Positions 19,190 through 27,062 of a stretch of DNA of 55,853 nucleotides are shown here, one piece after another. How positions within the stretch are numbered: position 1 is the first letter of the stretch; each line of letters opens with the position of its first letter. Location of the stretch: the NCBI GenBank assembly GCA_003139855.1, contig PLGY01000064.1, forward strand, positions 31,345-87,197, read 5' to 3'. The notes below the pieces were generated by a model. The model saw nothing but the letters and a program-made list of their open reading frames with translations, did no database searches and was not told the DNA's origin. The position numbers and the translations under genes are program-made. This DNA comes from Candidatus Methanoflorens stordalenmirensis. Its GTDB lineage: Archaea > Halobacteriota > Bog-38 > Methanoflorentales > Methanoflorentaceae.

Positions 19190-19201
19190 TGGTGGATGAT
19201 C

Positions 19202-20146
19202 ATGCCGCTAGTTAGCGTTTACATGGGTACGTGGAATCAGGAACGGTTCATCGCCGAGGCCATCGAGAGTGTTTTAGGGCAGGATTTCGAAGACCTCGAA
19301 CTCATCATTGTGGATGGTGCCTCAACGGACGAGACGAGGAAGATTATTGACCGCTATGCGCAGCAGGATCCCCGAATTCGCGTAATATTTCAAGAGCGTA
19401 ATATGGGCATTTCGGGTGCATGTAACGATGGCATCGAAGCGGCAAAAGGGAAGTTTGTCGCCAACATAGATTCGGATGACGTCTGGGTACCTGATAAACT
19501 TACGAAGCAACTTGCGGTTCTTGAACGCGACGAGGATTTAATCGTTTGGTCCGAAGGGGGGCTCATTGATCACGCAGGACGATCTATCGGAAAAAGCTAC
19601 AGTGAATACTACGGAGCGGTTTCGAAAAAAAAGAGTGGGGATCTTTGGCAAGAGCTCTTACCGGTAAATTACATCTTTCATTCGACCGTGCTCTACAAAA
19701 AGCGGAACTTAGGCGACGTTAGATATGATGAAGCAATACTCGCCCTACCTGATAAGAAGTTTTTCCAGGACCTGGCACGACAATACCAGTTTCACTACAT
19801 AGCTGAACCGCTAGCTAAATATCGACTTCACGGTGCCAACACGTATGTGGGTACGGGCCCTGTAGCATTAAAACGACAACGCATAGCCGCTGAGGAATAT
19901 TGTTCAATAGAGGAAGATGCGATGCAGCAATACGATGACGAAATAACACGAAAGACCAAGGCACTTATTTATGGCCATATGGCGTTTAAACTCTACTCTA
20001 CAGGCCAAACAGAAGCAGGTTTACGTTGTTTCTTGCGGGCAATTATGTGCAATCCGCTTGAAAAAAGAAACTTGTTGTACCTACTACTTGGATCTAAGCG
20101 GATGCTACGTGCCGTGAGTTCGCTCTCTAGATCACTTTTGGAATGA
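19202..20146 (+). CDS. GT2 family glycosyltransferase
   Basis: 314 residues, GT-A fold. 'PLVSVYMGTWNQERFIAEAI' (2-21), 'LELIIVDGASTDETRKI', then the nucleotide-sugar metal site 'FVANIDSDDVWVPDKL' with DSDD, and the acceptor-side 'LPDKKFFQDLARQYQFHYI'. ATG 19202 is chosen because GGTGG lies 6 nt before it; ATG 19196 has none. A decayed paralogue of its middle section survives at 49940-50065. Sugar specificity cannot be deduced. It sits between the small exported peptide and an FkbM methyltransferase. Confidence 0.9.
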   Translation: MPLVSVYMGTWNQERFIAEAIESVLGQDFEDLELIIVDGASTDETRKIIDRYAQQDPRIRVIFQERNMGISGACNDGIEAAKGKFVANIDSDDVWVPDKLTKQLAVLERDEDLIVWSEGGLIDHAGRSIGKSYSEYYGAVSKKKSGDLWQELLPVNYIFHSTVLYKKRNLGDVRYDEAILALPDKKFFQDLARQYQFHYIAEPLAKYRLHGANTYVGTGPVALKRQRIAAEEYCSIEEDAMQQYDDEITRKTKALIYGHMAFKLYSTGQTEAGLRCFLRAIMCNPLEKRNLLYLLLGSKRMLRAVSSLSRSLLE

Positions 20147-20217
20147 ATACCTGCACGTTGAGCAAAATTTGATATTAAAAGAGAAGATTTTGTTATAATT
20201 TAAAAGTAGTAGCTCAC

Positions 20218-20958
20218 ATGTGCGTTTTGACGTCTATATATACACAGATAAAATCAATTGCTAATAAATTCGGAATTGATATTGTACGATACCGACCGAT
20301 CAAGATCGAAGATCTGATCGAAGATCCTTTTAATGTTCTTGAATTTGTTATATTTTACTATTTGGTATCAAGTGCGCCTTTTAGTTTTGTTCAGATAGGT
20401 GCTAATGATGGAGTTCGGTGGGATCCATTACATGATTTGATTCTCAAGCATCATTTAGTTGGGTTGCTCGTGGAGCCGTTACCGGATATGTTTGAGCAAC
20501 TTAAGAAAAATTACGTAAGTGAATCCCAGCTTTCATTTGAAAACGTTGCGATCGCAACCGAAAACGGTACTCAAACTCTTTTTCGGGTAAAACCAAACGC
20601 TAACGTGCCAGATTATGCGCATGGGTGGGCAAGTTTCGATAAAAACCATCTTAGAGAATTTAATCAATTTATACAAGAAGTTCAAGTCCCTACATTAACC
20701 ATAAGATCATTATTACAAAAGCATAAGATTAATCATATCACCTTGCTGCAAGTCGACACAGAAGGTTATGATTATGAGATCATAAAGATGTTTTTCGATG
20801 AGCTTGAATTCCCTGAAATTATCAATTACGAATTTAGGCATCTTTCGCGTAATGATAACTTGGAATGTCGACGACTGTTAATAGACAACGGATATAGATT
20901 TATAGACTATACAGCTTGGGACACACTGGCAATAAGAGGGGTTTCTCCAGCTCATTGA
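20218..20958 (+). CDS. FkbM-family methyltransferase
   Basis: 246 residues, strongly AT-rich. 'SFVQIGANDGVRWDPLHDLI' is the SAM-binding glycine loop of Methyltransf_21, 'GLLVEPLPDMFEQLKKNY' carries the conserved acidic residue of strand 2, and 'LLQVDTEGYDYEIIKMFF' is the characteristic DTEGYD block. Such enzymes O-methylate sugars in capsules and glycoproteins. The AT-rich leader (TTATAATTTAAAAG at about 20191-20205) could hold the promoter, or the gene may be read through from the GT2 70 bp upstream. Substrate unknown. Confidence 0.88.
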   Translation: MCVLTSIYTQIKSIANKFGIDIVRYRPIKIEDLIEDPFNVLEFVIFYYLVSSAPFSFVQIGANDGVRWDPLHDLILKHHLVGLLVEPLPDMFEQLKKNYVSESQLSFENVAIATENGTQTLFRVKPNANVPDYAHGWASFDKNHLREFNQFIQEVQVPTLTIRSLLQKHKINHITLLQVDTEGYDYEIIKMFFDELEFPEIINYEFRHLSRNDNLECRRLLIDNGYRFIDYTAWDTLAIRGVSPAH

Positions 20959-21159
20959 CAAATAAAGTCACTTTCCAACACGTCGCACTGTTGAATATGC
21001 GGCGCCATACTTAATACAAAATGTTGCACGCGCTCGTTTTTGGTGCGCTGCAAGGTCTACAGAAGTTTGATTGTGGCACAATCATGAGAAAACCTTGGCT
21101 TCAACTACATACAATTGTGCAAGTGATGATCTTTGGCTTAACTATTCGTATTCTCTAAA

Positions 21160-21339
21160 TTACCAAACCATAGGCCCGCCCGAATAACCGTCATAATCTG
21201 CAGCCCATACGGCTAATGCGAGTGCAATCACAAGGTCTGCGTGATACCCTTTACCCCTATCATCGAAGATGTCCCGGCCGGATTCTATGACATATATTTC
21301 AAACTCGGCAAATTCAATGACAATTTGATCGATCTCAGG
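21160..21339 (-). pseudogene. relic of phage terminase large subunit C-terminus
   Basis: Translating the minus strand gives about 59 residues, including 'IVIEFAEFEIYVIESGRDIF' and 'GKGYHADLVIALALAVWAA', ending at TAA 21160-21162. The HDDLV-IALALA-W pattern is typical of the C-terminal nuclease end of large terminases; here HDDLV has become HADLV. The same frame is broken by stops at 21340 and just upstream, so only a fragment remains. It is not part of the glycan pathway and marks past provirus integration. Confidence 0.6.
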
Positions 21340-21430
21340 CTAAAGTGTCATCGGCAACAGCTATCCGCGTGGCTAGCTGTGCGATGTTTCAAGTCTCCCC
21401 AAAACTTCTTCCGCGAGCACTCTGAGCGAA

Positions 21431-23104
21431 TCAGCTGTAATGACTACCGCTATGGGGGAATAATTCTGCCACGATTGCTTGATAGACTCGCTGGCTGCTG
21501 TTTCCGTCGTGGTAGGCATTGAATGTGCTGCCCACTTTCAGCCTTTGCTCTTCGTACACCTCGCTTTCTCGCACAATTGCTTCGATACATTCGATGACTT
21601 CGTCCCAGTTCCGCGCTTTCGGACCAGGAGTTACGTCAGCGTAGTTATAGTACAGCGGCCGCTCGTTCGCGGTATAGCTGTCGATGTCAAATGGGGCAAA
21701 TATGATCGGCTTGTTTAAAAGTAAGTAATCAAAATATACACTGGAATAATCCGTAATCAACAGGTCCGTTTCGGATAGAATAGCGTAGATATCTTGATTG
21801 ATATCTTCATCTTTCACAAAAAGCACATTGCTGAGACTGCGGTCTAACAAGCGCAGCTCGCCTAAGTGGGAAAAATGTAATTTGACCAATAGGATGACGC
21901 GCAGTTCAGCTAATCTTGAATTGACAGCCTTCAAGTCGTTCAGTAAAAAAGCGAGACTTGTTTTTCCTCCTTGTCTATGCGTCGGCATGTATATTGCTAG
22001 CGTGAAAGTCTCCTTTAAAGTGTGCAGCAAATCCGTCATTGGGACTTTTGGTTTGTCTCGAGTGAGTAGAGCATCTGCTCGTGGGTAGCCCGTTATTTTT
22101 ATCCTTTGAGGCGAAACTCGAAAAGCTGTCGCTATCTTGGATCGCACCTCTTCTGAAGCCGCGATATACAGATCATCTTGGCACACTCGTCCGTTAAGCG
22201 GAAGCACATGCAATCGGGCGAGGTTCGGTCCTTTGCTGAAAACGATATAGAGGGGATCATCATATCCTATCTTCTTTAGAGGGGTGCCGTGCTCAAGCTG
22301 AACGATTTTGACCCGCCCAATAGGCCAGGTGTGATACGAGTTAAAGTCGAGGATCCCCGTCGATGTGACCCAGACGCCAGAGATCACCCGCAACAAGAAA
22401 CCGTGGATGCTGTTCACCAAATGAACTTCATAACCACGGTTTCTAACCAGATCGTACGCCGCTTTGTTTTTCGTGAGCCACACAGCCTTGATCGTGTGAT
22501 GATTGCGGTTCACATATTCAAACAGGTATTTGCTGTTATCCGCATATGCTTCACCGGACCATGCTCCGAAAATCCACACGCCCTTGTCCTTTGGCAAGAT
22601 CGTCGTCGCTAACCACAAGAGATCTCCAAAAACGCTCATAATGACCCAAGCTGTATGATTCGTTCTTACGAACGCCATCAAGCTTTGCATCGCGCGGCTA
22701 AGCCTTCCTATCAGAAACCCTCCTTTTGCGGTCTCCTGCGTGGTAACATTATTGAGAGCCGCCGTCACAAAATCGCGCTCTGCATATTTAGCCATTACTG
22801 CCCCCGCTTCATCTTTGAACCACTTATGCTGGTCGGGAAGGATTTTCCCGTCGAGTAAGTAAAGAAACACTTTTCTCAGGTTCTGACGAGTACCTTTCCG
22901 CCGCATGGGCCGGGCACGTGAGCGAAGCTCGAAGACCGTGCGAGTCGGTCGTTTTATCCGGAGACGTGCTGGCGTCCGAAGTGGTCTGGTCTCCAAATGA
23001 ACAACAATGTCAGCGACGCGGGTTATACTCGGTTTGCTCTCGAGGTAGGCACATACTTGCACGGTAAACCGGTGCCTTGCACGGTAAACCGGTGCCGCAG
23101 CCAC
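21431..23104 (-). CDS. CDP-glycerol glycerophosphotransferase family (TagB/TagF-like)
   Basis: About 557 residues. The C-terminal 380 residues are a canonical Glyphos_transf domain: '[20 protein letters not shown]', catalytic His in 'EHGTPLKK' (about 272), 'ITGYPRADALL', 'YMPTHRQGG' and '[19 protein letters not shown]'. Such enzymes transfer glycerol-phosphate, or ribitol-phosphate, from a CDP-linked donor. An N-terminal extension of about 150 residues is absent from the paralogue at 40268. The start is uncertain: GTG 23104 is the first in-frame start after the predicted promoter at 23148-23155, while ATG 23106, two bases away, reads into the gene only if one copy of a 20-bp tandem repeat (23057-23096) is removed. 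With gpsA and the nucleotidyltransferase upstream it forms module A. Confidence 0.85.
   Translation of the reverse strand: MAAAPVYRARHRFTVQVCAYLESKPSITRVADIVVHLETRPLRTPARLRIKRPTRTVFELRSRARPMRRKGTRQNLRKVFLYLLDGKILPDQHKWFKDEAGAVMAKYAERDFVTAALNNVTTQETAKGGFLIGRLSRAMQSLMAFVRTNHTAWVIMSVFGDLLWLATTILPKDKGVWIFGAWSGEAYADNSKYLFEYVNRNHHTIKAVWLTKNKAAYDLVRNRGYEVHLVNSIHGFLLRVISGVWVTSTGILDFNSYHTWPIGRVKIVQLEHGTPLKKIGYDDPLYIVFSKGPNLARLHVLPLNGRVCQDDLYIAASEEVRSKIATAFRVSPQRIKITGYPRADALLTRDKPKVPMTDLLHTLKETFTLAIYMPTHRQGGKTSLAFLLNDLKAVNSRLAELRVILLVKLHFSHLGELRLLDRSLSNVLFVKDEDINQDIYAILSETDLLITDYSSVYFDYLLLNKPIIFAPFDIDSYTANERPLYYNYADVTPGPKARNWDEVIECIEAIVRESEVYEEQRLKVGSTFNAYHDGNSSQRVYQAIVAELFPHSGSHYS
23057..23096. repeat. 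perfect 20-bp tandem duplication inside the 5' end of the TagF-like gene
   Basis: TTGCACGGTAAACCGGTGCC occurs twice head to tail (23057-23076 and 23077-23096). Twenty is not a multiple of three, so each copy shifts the reading frame. With two copies the frame fits GTG 23104; with one copy it fits ATG 23106. Confidence 0.95.
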
Positions 23105-23147
23105 ATTGCACAGTACGGGGTGCGAATGCGAAAGAGCTGACAGACAA

Positions 23148-23155
23148 GATATATG
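23148..23155 (-). promoter_or_regulatory. TATA box for the TagF-like gene
   Basis: The minus strand reads CATATATC, predicting a transcript start near 23125 and a leader of about 20 nt to the GTG/ATG pair at 23104/23106. Confidence 0.45.
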
Positions 23156-23491
23156 ATTATCCGGCACGTGTGAATCGGTCTCTAAGTCTTAGAGCTTCCC
23201 ACGCAGATCGTAAGATAACAGACAAGCTGAAGCAGAGCTCGCTATCGGTGGATCGTTCACTCTGTACAACCCTCAACTACAGCAATAAAGGCGAACTGAT
23301 GAGCTCGCAACTGCTGAGCTATTATCTCAGTGAGCTCGAGTGTCGCGGCCCCGCTATGCGGGAAAAGAAAAGGGCGAGGGGGGTGCCTGGTGGACGTGTA
23401 CCAACACCCGAACGTCACGGGGCGAGAGAACCTTAGCGTGGGGCTTACGAGAAAGGAACAAATTGATCGTATCAGGAACCATTTGGCGATC

Positions 23492-24469
23492 TTAAGCAAC
23501 TTCGTAGAATATGTCATTGATTTGGCTTTGTGCGCAACTGGGATCCTGTAGAGCTGCATTTACGAAGTCAATTATTGGTGTGTCCACGTGCGAGAGGCTA
23601 CATTTTTCCTTTAGAGCTCGGACTGAACTCAAGCCCTCGAAAACGATGCTGGAGCCGGTCTCCTGCGCACTTATCAAAAGTCTACCGGTCAATAGGCCTA
23701 AAGTGCGATTTCTGCTTTTATCAACGTTTGCAGTCAAATTCAGATCGCCAAACGCACAGAACTTGTGCGTCAGTTCTTGGTCGTTACTAAATTCCTGCAG
23801 AACACGTCGCATCTCCTTAAAGCATAGCGTCATAAATGCGTAATGTTCGTTGTTGCTGGTCAATACGGAATCGAAAATGCCCGTTGCAATTGCATAGACG
23901 TTCTTTAGCACGCCGCACAGTTCGACTCCTTGTACATCGTCGGAGAAATCGAGCAAGAAATTAGGACGCCTAAACACATCAAGGAACGTCTCCTTGCACG
24001 CGGGCTCATTGATCCCGAAAGTTGCACCGGAGCAATAGCCTCGCATCAATTCATCGGCAAAGGTCGCTCCCGAAAGACTAGAAACCCTCTTGTTACCGGT
24101 CTCCGCCCGTATAACTTCTGACATGAGCTTTAAGGAGGGGTATTCAATGCCCTTTGCTGCAGAGACGATTAGTTTTCCTCTCAAATGTGTACGAAGAGAT
24201 TTTGCCACTTTTCTGGTGACTCCGGACGGAACAGAGAATATGACCAGATCGGTTGTTTCTAGTCTGTCGCTATCGAAGAGACTTGACGCCGTAATATTTG
24301 AGTTTAATTCCGTCAGAGGGTAGTATTTGCGATTAACGTGACGCTCATTAATTGAACTAATGATTTCTTCGTTCCTCCCGAATAGATACACGTGAGAAAC
24401 GTTGCGTGAGATTGCCTGAGCAAGAGCGGTTCCAAAACTCCCTGGCCCTACCACCGCGACTTTTGTCAT
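23492..24469 (-). CDS. gpsA: glycerol-3-phosphate dehydrogenase, NAD(P)+-dependent
   Basis: 325 residues, the usual GpsA length. Rossmann 'VVGPGSFGTALAQAI' (6-20), 'SAAKGIEYP' with K106, 'LSGATFADELMRG', 'GVELCGVLKNVYAIATG' with the catalytic Lys189, and the phosphate-binding 'SRNRTLGLLTG' (252-262). The reaction is DHAP + NAD(P)H to sn-glycerol-3-phosphate. Archaeal lipids need sn-glycerol-1-phosphate, so this bacterial-type enzyme is not explained by lipid synthesis; its ATGA overlap with a nucleotidyltransferase and a downstream TagF-like gene point to glycerol-phosphate polymer precursors. Stereochemistry is assumed from the family. A gap of about 390 bp separates it from the transferase. 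Confidence 0.92.
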   Translation of the reverse strand: MTKVAVVGPGSFGTALAQAISRNVSHVYLFGRNEEIISSINERHVNRKYYPLTELNSNITASSLFDSDRLETTDLVIFSVPSGVTRKVAKSLRTHLRGKLIVSAAKGIEYPSLKLMSEVIRAETGNKRVSSLSGATFADELMRGYCSGATFGINEPACKETFLDVFRRPNFLLDFSDDVQGVELCGVLKNVYAIATGIFDSVLTSNNEHYAFMTLCFKEMRRVLQEFSNDQELTHKFCAFGDLNLTANVDKSRNRTLGLLTGRLLISAQETGSSIVFEGLSSVRALKEKCSLSHVDTPIIDFVNAALQDPSCAQSQINDIFYEVA

Positions 24470-25155
24470 GTGCTTTGCTCGCTGAAATGTTCTTTTACCG
24501 TGTTTAAATCTTCCTCGAAGTCGATTTCTGTGCAGAAATCATCGCCAATGTCTACTGGGAAAAAACGGACACCGCGTTCAATCGCCAACTCTACAGCTTT
24601 TTCAAAAAAATCGGCAGGTGTGCACTCGGTTAGACATGCAATGAAAGTCGGCAAATCTTGCTTTTTGATGAAATTGATTCCCACTGCTTCACCTAACGCG
24701 TTGCAAACAGTTTTTGAGATGTTGAGTATAGCACCATCTCGATCCACAGAGTATTTGACCTCCTCCGCCCCACAGGAACCGCGCTTCACAAAGACTAAAT
24801 TGTGGCCAGGATTTTTTTGAATTAAACGCAGGATGTCCCCATCAAACACTACATCGCCGTTAAGCCATAGAATATCGTCCCCGTTCGTTTTTTCGAGCGC
24901 TAGCAGCAAGCTTGCAGCAGTATTCGTTCGATCATAACGGTCATTGTAAACGAACGAGAGGTCGGGATATTTCTGGCTGATTAACTCGCTTCTAAATCCA
25001 ACGACTACTACAAGCTCTTCGACAGAAGATATTGTGGACAAATTACGAAGCTGGAAGTCGAGTATCGTAGTGTCTTTGGCTATTTCGAGCACGGCTTTAG
25101 GCGTTTCTCTGCCCAATCTGCTACCTTTACCTGCTGCAAGGATAATCGTTTGCAT
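24466..25155 (-). CDS. LicC-like nucleotidyltransferase, candidate G3P cytidylyltransferase
   Basis: 229 residues, NTP_transferase fold. 'MQTIILAAGKGSRLGRETPK' is the nucleotide-binding start (GxGxRL and PK, K20), 'WLNGDVVFDGD' holds the first metal Asp (101), and 'CTEIDFEEDL' (E210/D212) is the second metal site, with the EID spacing seen in phosphocholine cytidylyltransferases such as LicC. It overlaps gpsA by 4 bp, so the product of GpsA is the obvious substrate candidate. No TagD-type (HxGH) cytidylyltransferase is in the window. A hexose-1-phosphate thymidylyl- or uridylyltransferase cannot be excluded. A paralogue is at 36540-37307. Confidence 0.8.
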   Translation of the reverse strand: MQTIILAAGKGSRLGRETPKAVLEIAKDTTILDFQLRNLSTISSVEELVVVVGFRSELISQKYPDLSFVYNDRYDRTNTAASLLLALEKTNGDDILWLNGDVVFDGDILRLIQKNPGHNLVFVKRGSCGAEEVKYSVDRDGAILNISKTVCNALGEAVGINFIKKQDLPTFIACLTECTPADFFEKAVELAIERGVRFFPVDIGDDFCTEIDFEEDLNTVKEHFSEQST

Positions 25156-25919
25156 TGAATCTCTTCAGAGTCACATCATAAAACGATCTTGCGAATTGGC
25201 GCGACTCCGTGTTCTGCTGATTACGTCTCGGCGCTCCGGATTCAATAGCATCCCATCGCAATCACGGGATAATATGGTTCGGCGTCTGCCCCCAATGGGG
25301 CCTCATTAGGCTGACCCTCTGCTTGGGACTAGCGGCTTAGAGGATCGACGAAGTCCTTTATTATGTAGTATCATATAAACGCCTCGGTTTGCTCAATGAG
25401 CTACGCCTGCAAAGGGGCCCGCAATCTAATGTTGCGCCGGTAAGAGGATTGCTTTGGTTTTTCTTGCTTTTTTTGATGCGTCATCTATTCTCATCCGAAG
25501 TGCGGTCTCCGATCAGGCTCTTGAGTAACGCAAAAGAGGGCGTTAGTGAATTTTTGCGATGCAACTGCTGAAATGGCTTTCTCCGATAATTAATGTATTG
25601 AACCTCAAATCGGGAGCTAGGAGCGACGCCAGTGGCGCGCGGAAGCTGTCGCCCTGACTTGCGCCAAGGGCTTGCGCCAGCACGTGTCGAAAGATAATTC
25701 GAGATCAGCGTTGGGATTTGAGCTTATTGATGCGCACGAAACGCTTTCAGACCTCTCATCGCCTCGGGTGAGGGAATTGCATCTTCTGGTTGCCGCATCT
25801 GCGTAAACCTCGATCTTCTCGAGACAGAAGGAAGGTAAGCTTGAGACGTGCGTGAAACCTAGCTTGAGTTCGCGGCGCGCAAAAAGGGAAGTATAATCTT
25901 CACTGATATCATTTAAACC
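25156..25919. other. divergent intergenic region with possible coding relics
   Basis: About 760 bp between module A and the next GT operon. A plus-strand frame around 25700-25815 looks like decayed coding sequence (includes 'LIDAHETLSDLSSP') but I cannot assign it. A TATA box for the next gene is at 25892-25897. Confidence 0.4.
25892..25897 (+). promoter_or_regulatory. TATA box giving a probable leaderless GTG start
   Basis: TATAAT lies 23-28 nt before GTG 25920, the standard archaeal TATA-to-start distance, so transcription and translation would begin at about the same base. Confidence 0.45.
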
Positions 25920-27062
25920 GTGAATGAGACGCTTATGAACAGCAACATGAACTCGGTCAAGGCTGCTGTCTATACTCCGTACATATATCGATGGATGTTG
26001 GACTTTGTTCACGAGCTGTCGGACTCGTTGGGGGAAGTTCGGTTCTACTCGCGCGGCATTTATGGGAACTATCCGTGGACGCAGTGCGAGCAGTACGCGC
26101 GTTTGATGAATAAGCAACACCTTTTAAGCGCTGTCATAGATTATCTGCGCTACCGCCCCGATTTCATCATATTGCTCGGCTCAGAAACGCTCCTCTCGCT
26201 TATCCTTTACCTGTTATCTAAGATCGTCCGAACAAACCCGGTGCTTATCGTGGAAGAGAATCGTGAAAGGACGTTTGCGAGCATAGTATTGCGCTACCTT
26301 GCAGGCGTGAAACGGCTCTTTGTAGTCGCCACGCACAGGAACGCGGGTGTGCTGGTTGCCGAATCTGAACCGGCTAAGGAGTACTTGCTGAGGATGGGCT
26401 GCTCACCTGAACGCATACACGTCATTCCGCACGGTACGAATACGGTCGATTTTCAGCCTCGCCCGAAGAGCGAGCAACTAGCGAAATTGCTAGGCCTTTC
26501 GGCGAACGACTTACGTGCGAGCATGATTCTCTTCGTGGGGGAGTTTAGTGAGTATAAAGGAGCGGAGTTCATGGCGCAGGCAATCCTCACGTTCACGAAT
26601 CCAGGCGAGGCTATCTTCTTAATCCCGTCGCAAGGATCTATTTTTTTGCAGCACGAGTCGCAGTTCAACGAAATGAAAAACGTTTATGCATATTCGTCGC
26701 TGGACGATGAATGCATGCCGTATCTTTACAATCTCTGTGATATCGTTGTCGTGCCTTCCAAACTGTGCGACGCGGGGAGCAGCGATCGCTCTCCAAACTC
26801 GCTGATAGAAGCAATGGCATGCGGCAAGGCCGTCATAGGGACAGCAGTCGGAGGAATCCCCACAATTATGGACCAGGCCGGGTTGCTTATTCAGCCCAAC
26901 GACCCGGCTGCGATAGTTCAGGCGATTTCACAGTTGATTGTGGATACGCAACTGCGTGAAACCCTAAGCAAGGAGGCGCGGACGCGCGCAGTTACCACGT
27001 TAAACAACCATGTTTACGCGAGGTGCATCTTCGAGCTTTGGAAGCAGGCGGCACATGGATAG
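25920..27062 (+). CDS. GT4 family glycosyltransferase
   Basis: 380 residues from GTG 25920; ATG 25935 or 25947 would trim the N-terminus. 'VLIVEENRERTFASIVLRYL' is in the N-domain, 'VIPHGTNTVDFQP' is the interdomain switch, 'MILFVGEFSEYKGAEFMAQA' opens the C-domain with the conserved G-K, and 'SPNSLIEAMACGKAVIGTAV' carries the EX7-type donor-site helix. It heads an operon with the GT4 at 27055 (8-bp overlap) and the membrane protein at 28271. Donor and acceptor unknown. Confidence 0.88.
   Translation: MNETLMNSNMNSVKAAVYTPYIYRWMLDFVHELSDSLGEVRFYSRGIYGNYPWTQCEQYARLMNKQHLLSAVIDYLRYRPDFIILLGSETLLSLILYLLSKIVRTNPVLIVEENRERTFASIVLRYLAGVKRLFVVATHRNAGVLVAESEPAKEYLLRMGCSPERIHVIPHGTNTVDFQPRPKSEQLAKLLGLSANDLRASMILFVGEFSEYKGAEFMAQAILTFTNPGEAIFLIPSQGSIFLQHESQFNEMKNVYAYSSLDDECMPYLYNLCDIVVVPSKLCDAGSSDRSPNSLIEAMACGKAVIGTAVGGIPTIMDQAGLLIQPNDPAAIVQAISQLIVDTQLRETLSKEARTRAVTTLNNHVYARCIFELWKQAAHG

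Noticed and set aside
21241-21522. 93-codon plus-strand frame
   Set aside because: It lies across the terminase relic and the end of the TagF-like gene, both on the other strand; the translation has no motif.
24466-25155. Naming the nucleotidyltransferases rfbA or TagD
   Set aside because: They lack the HxGH motif of TagD, and the RmlA family is longer; the EID end fits LicC-type enzymes, so only a general name is given.
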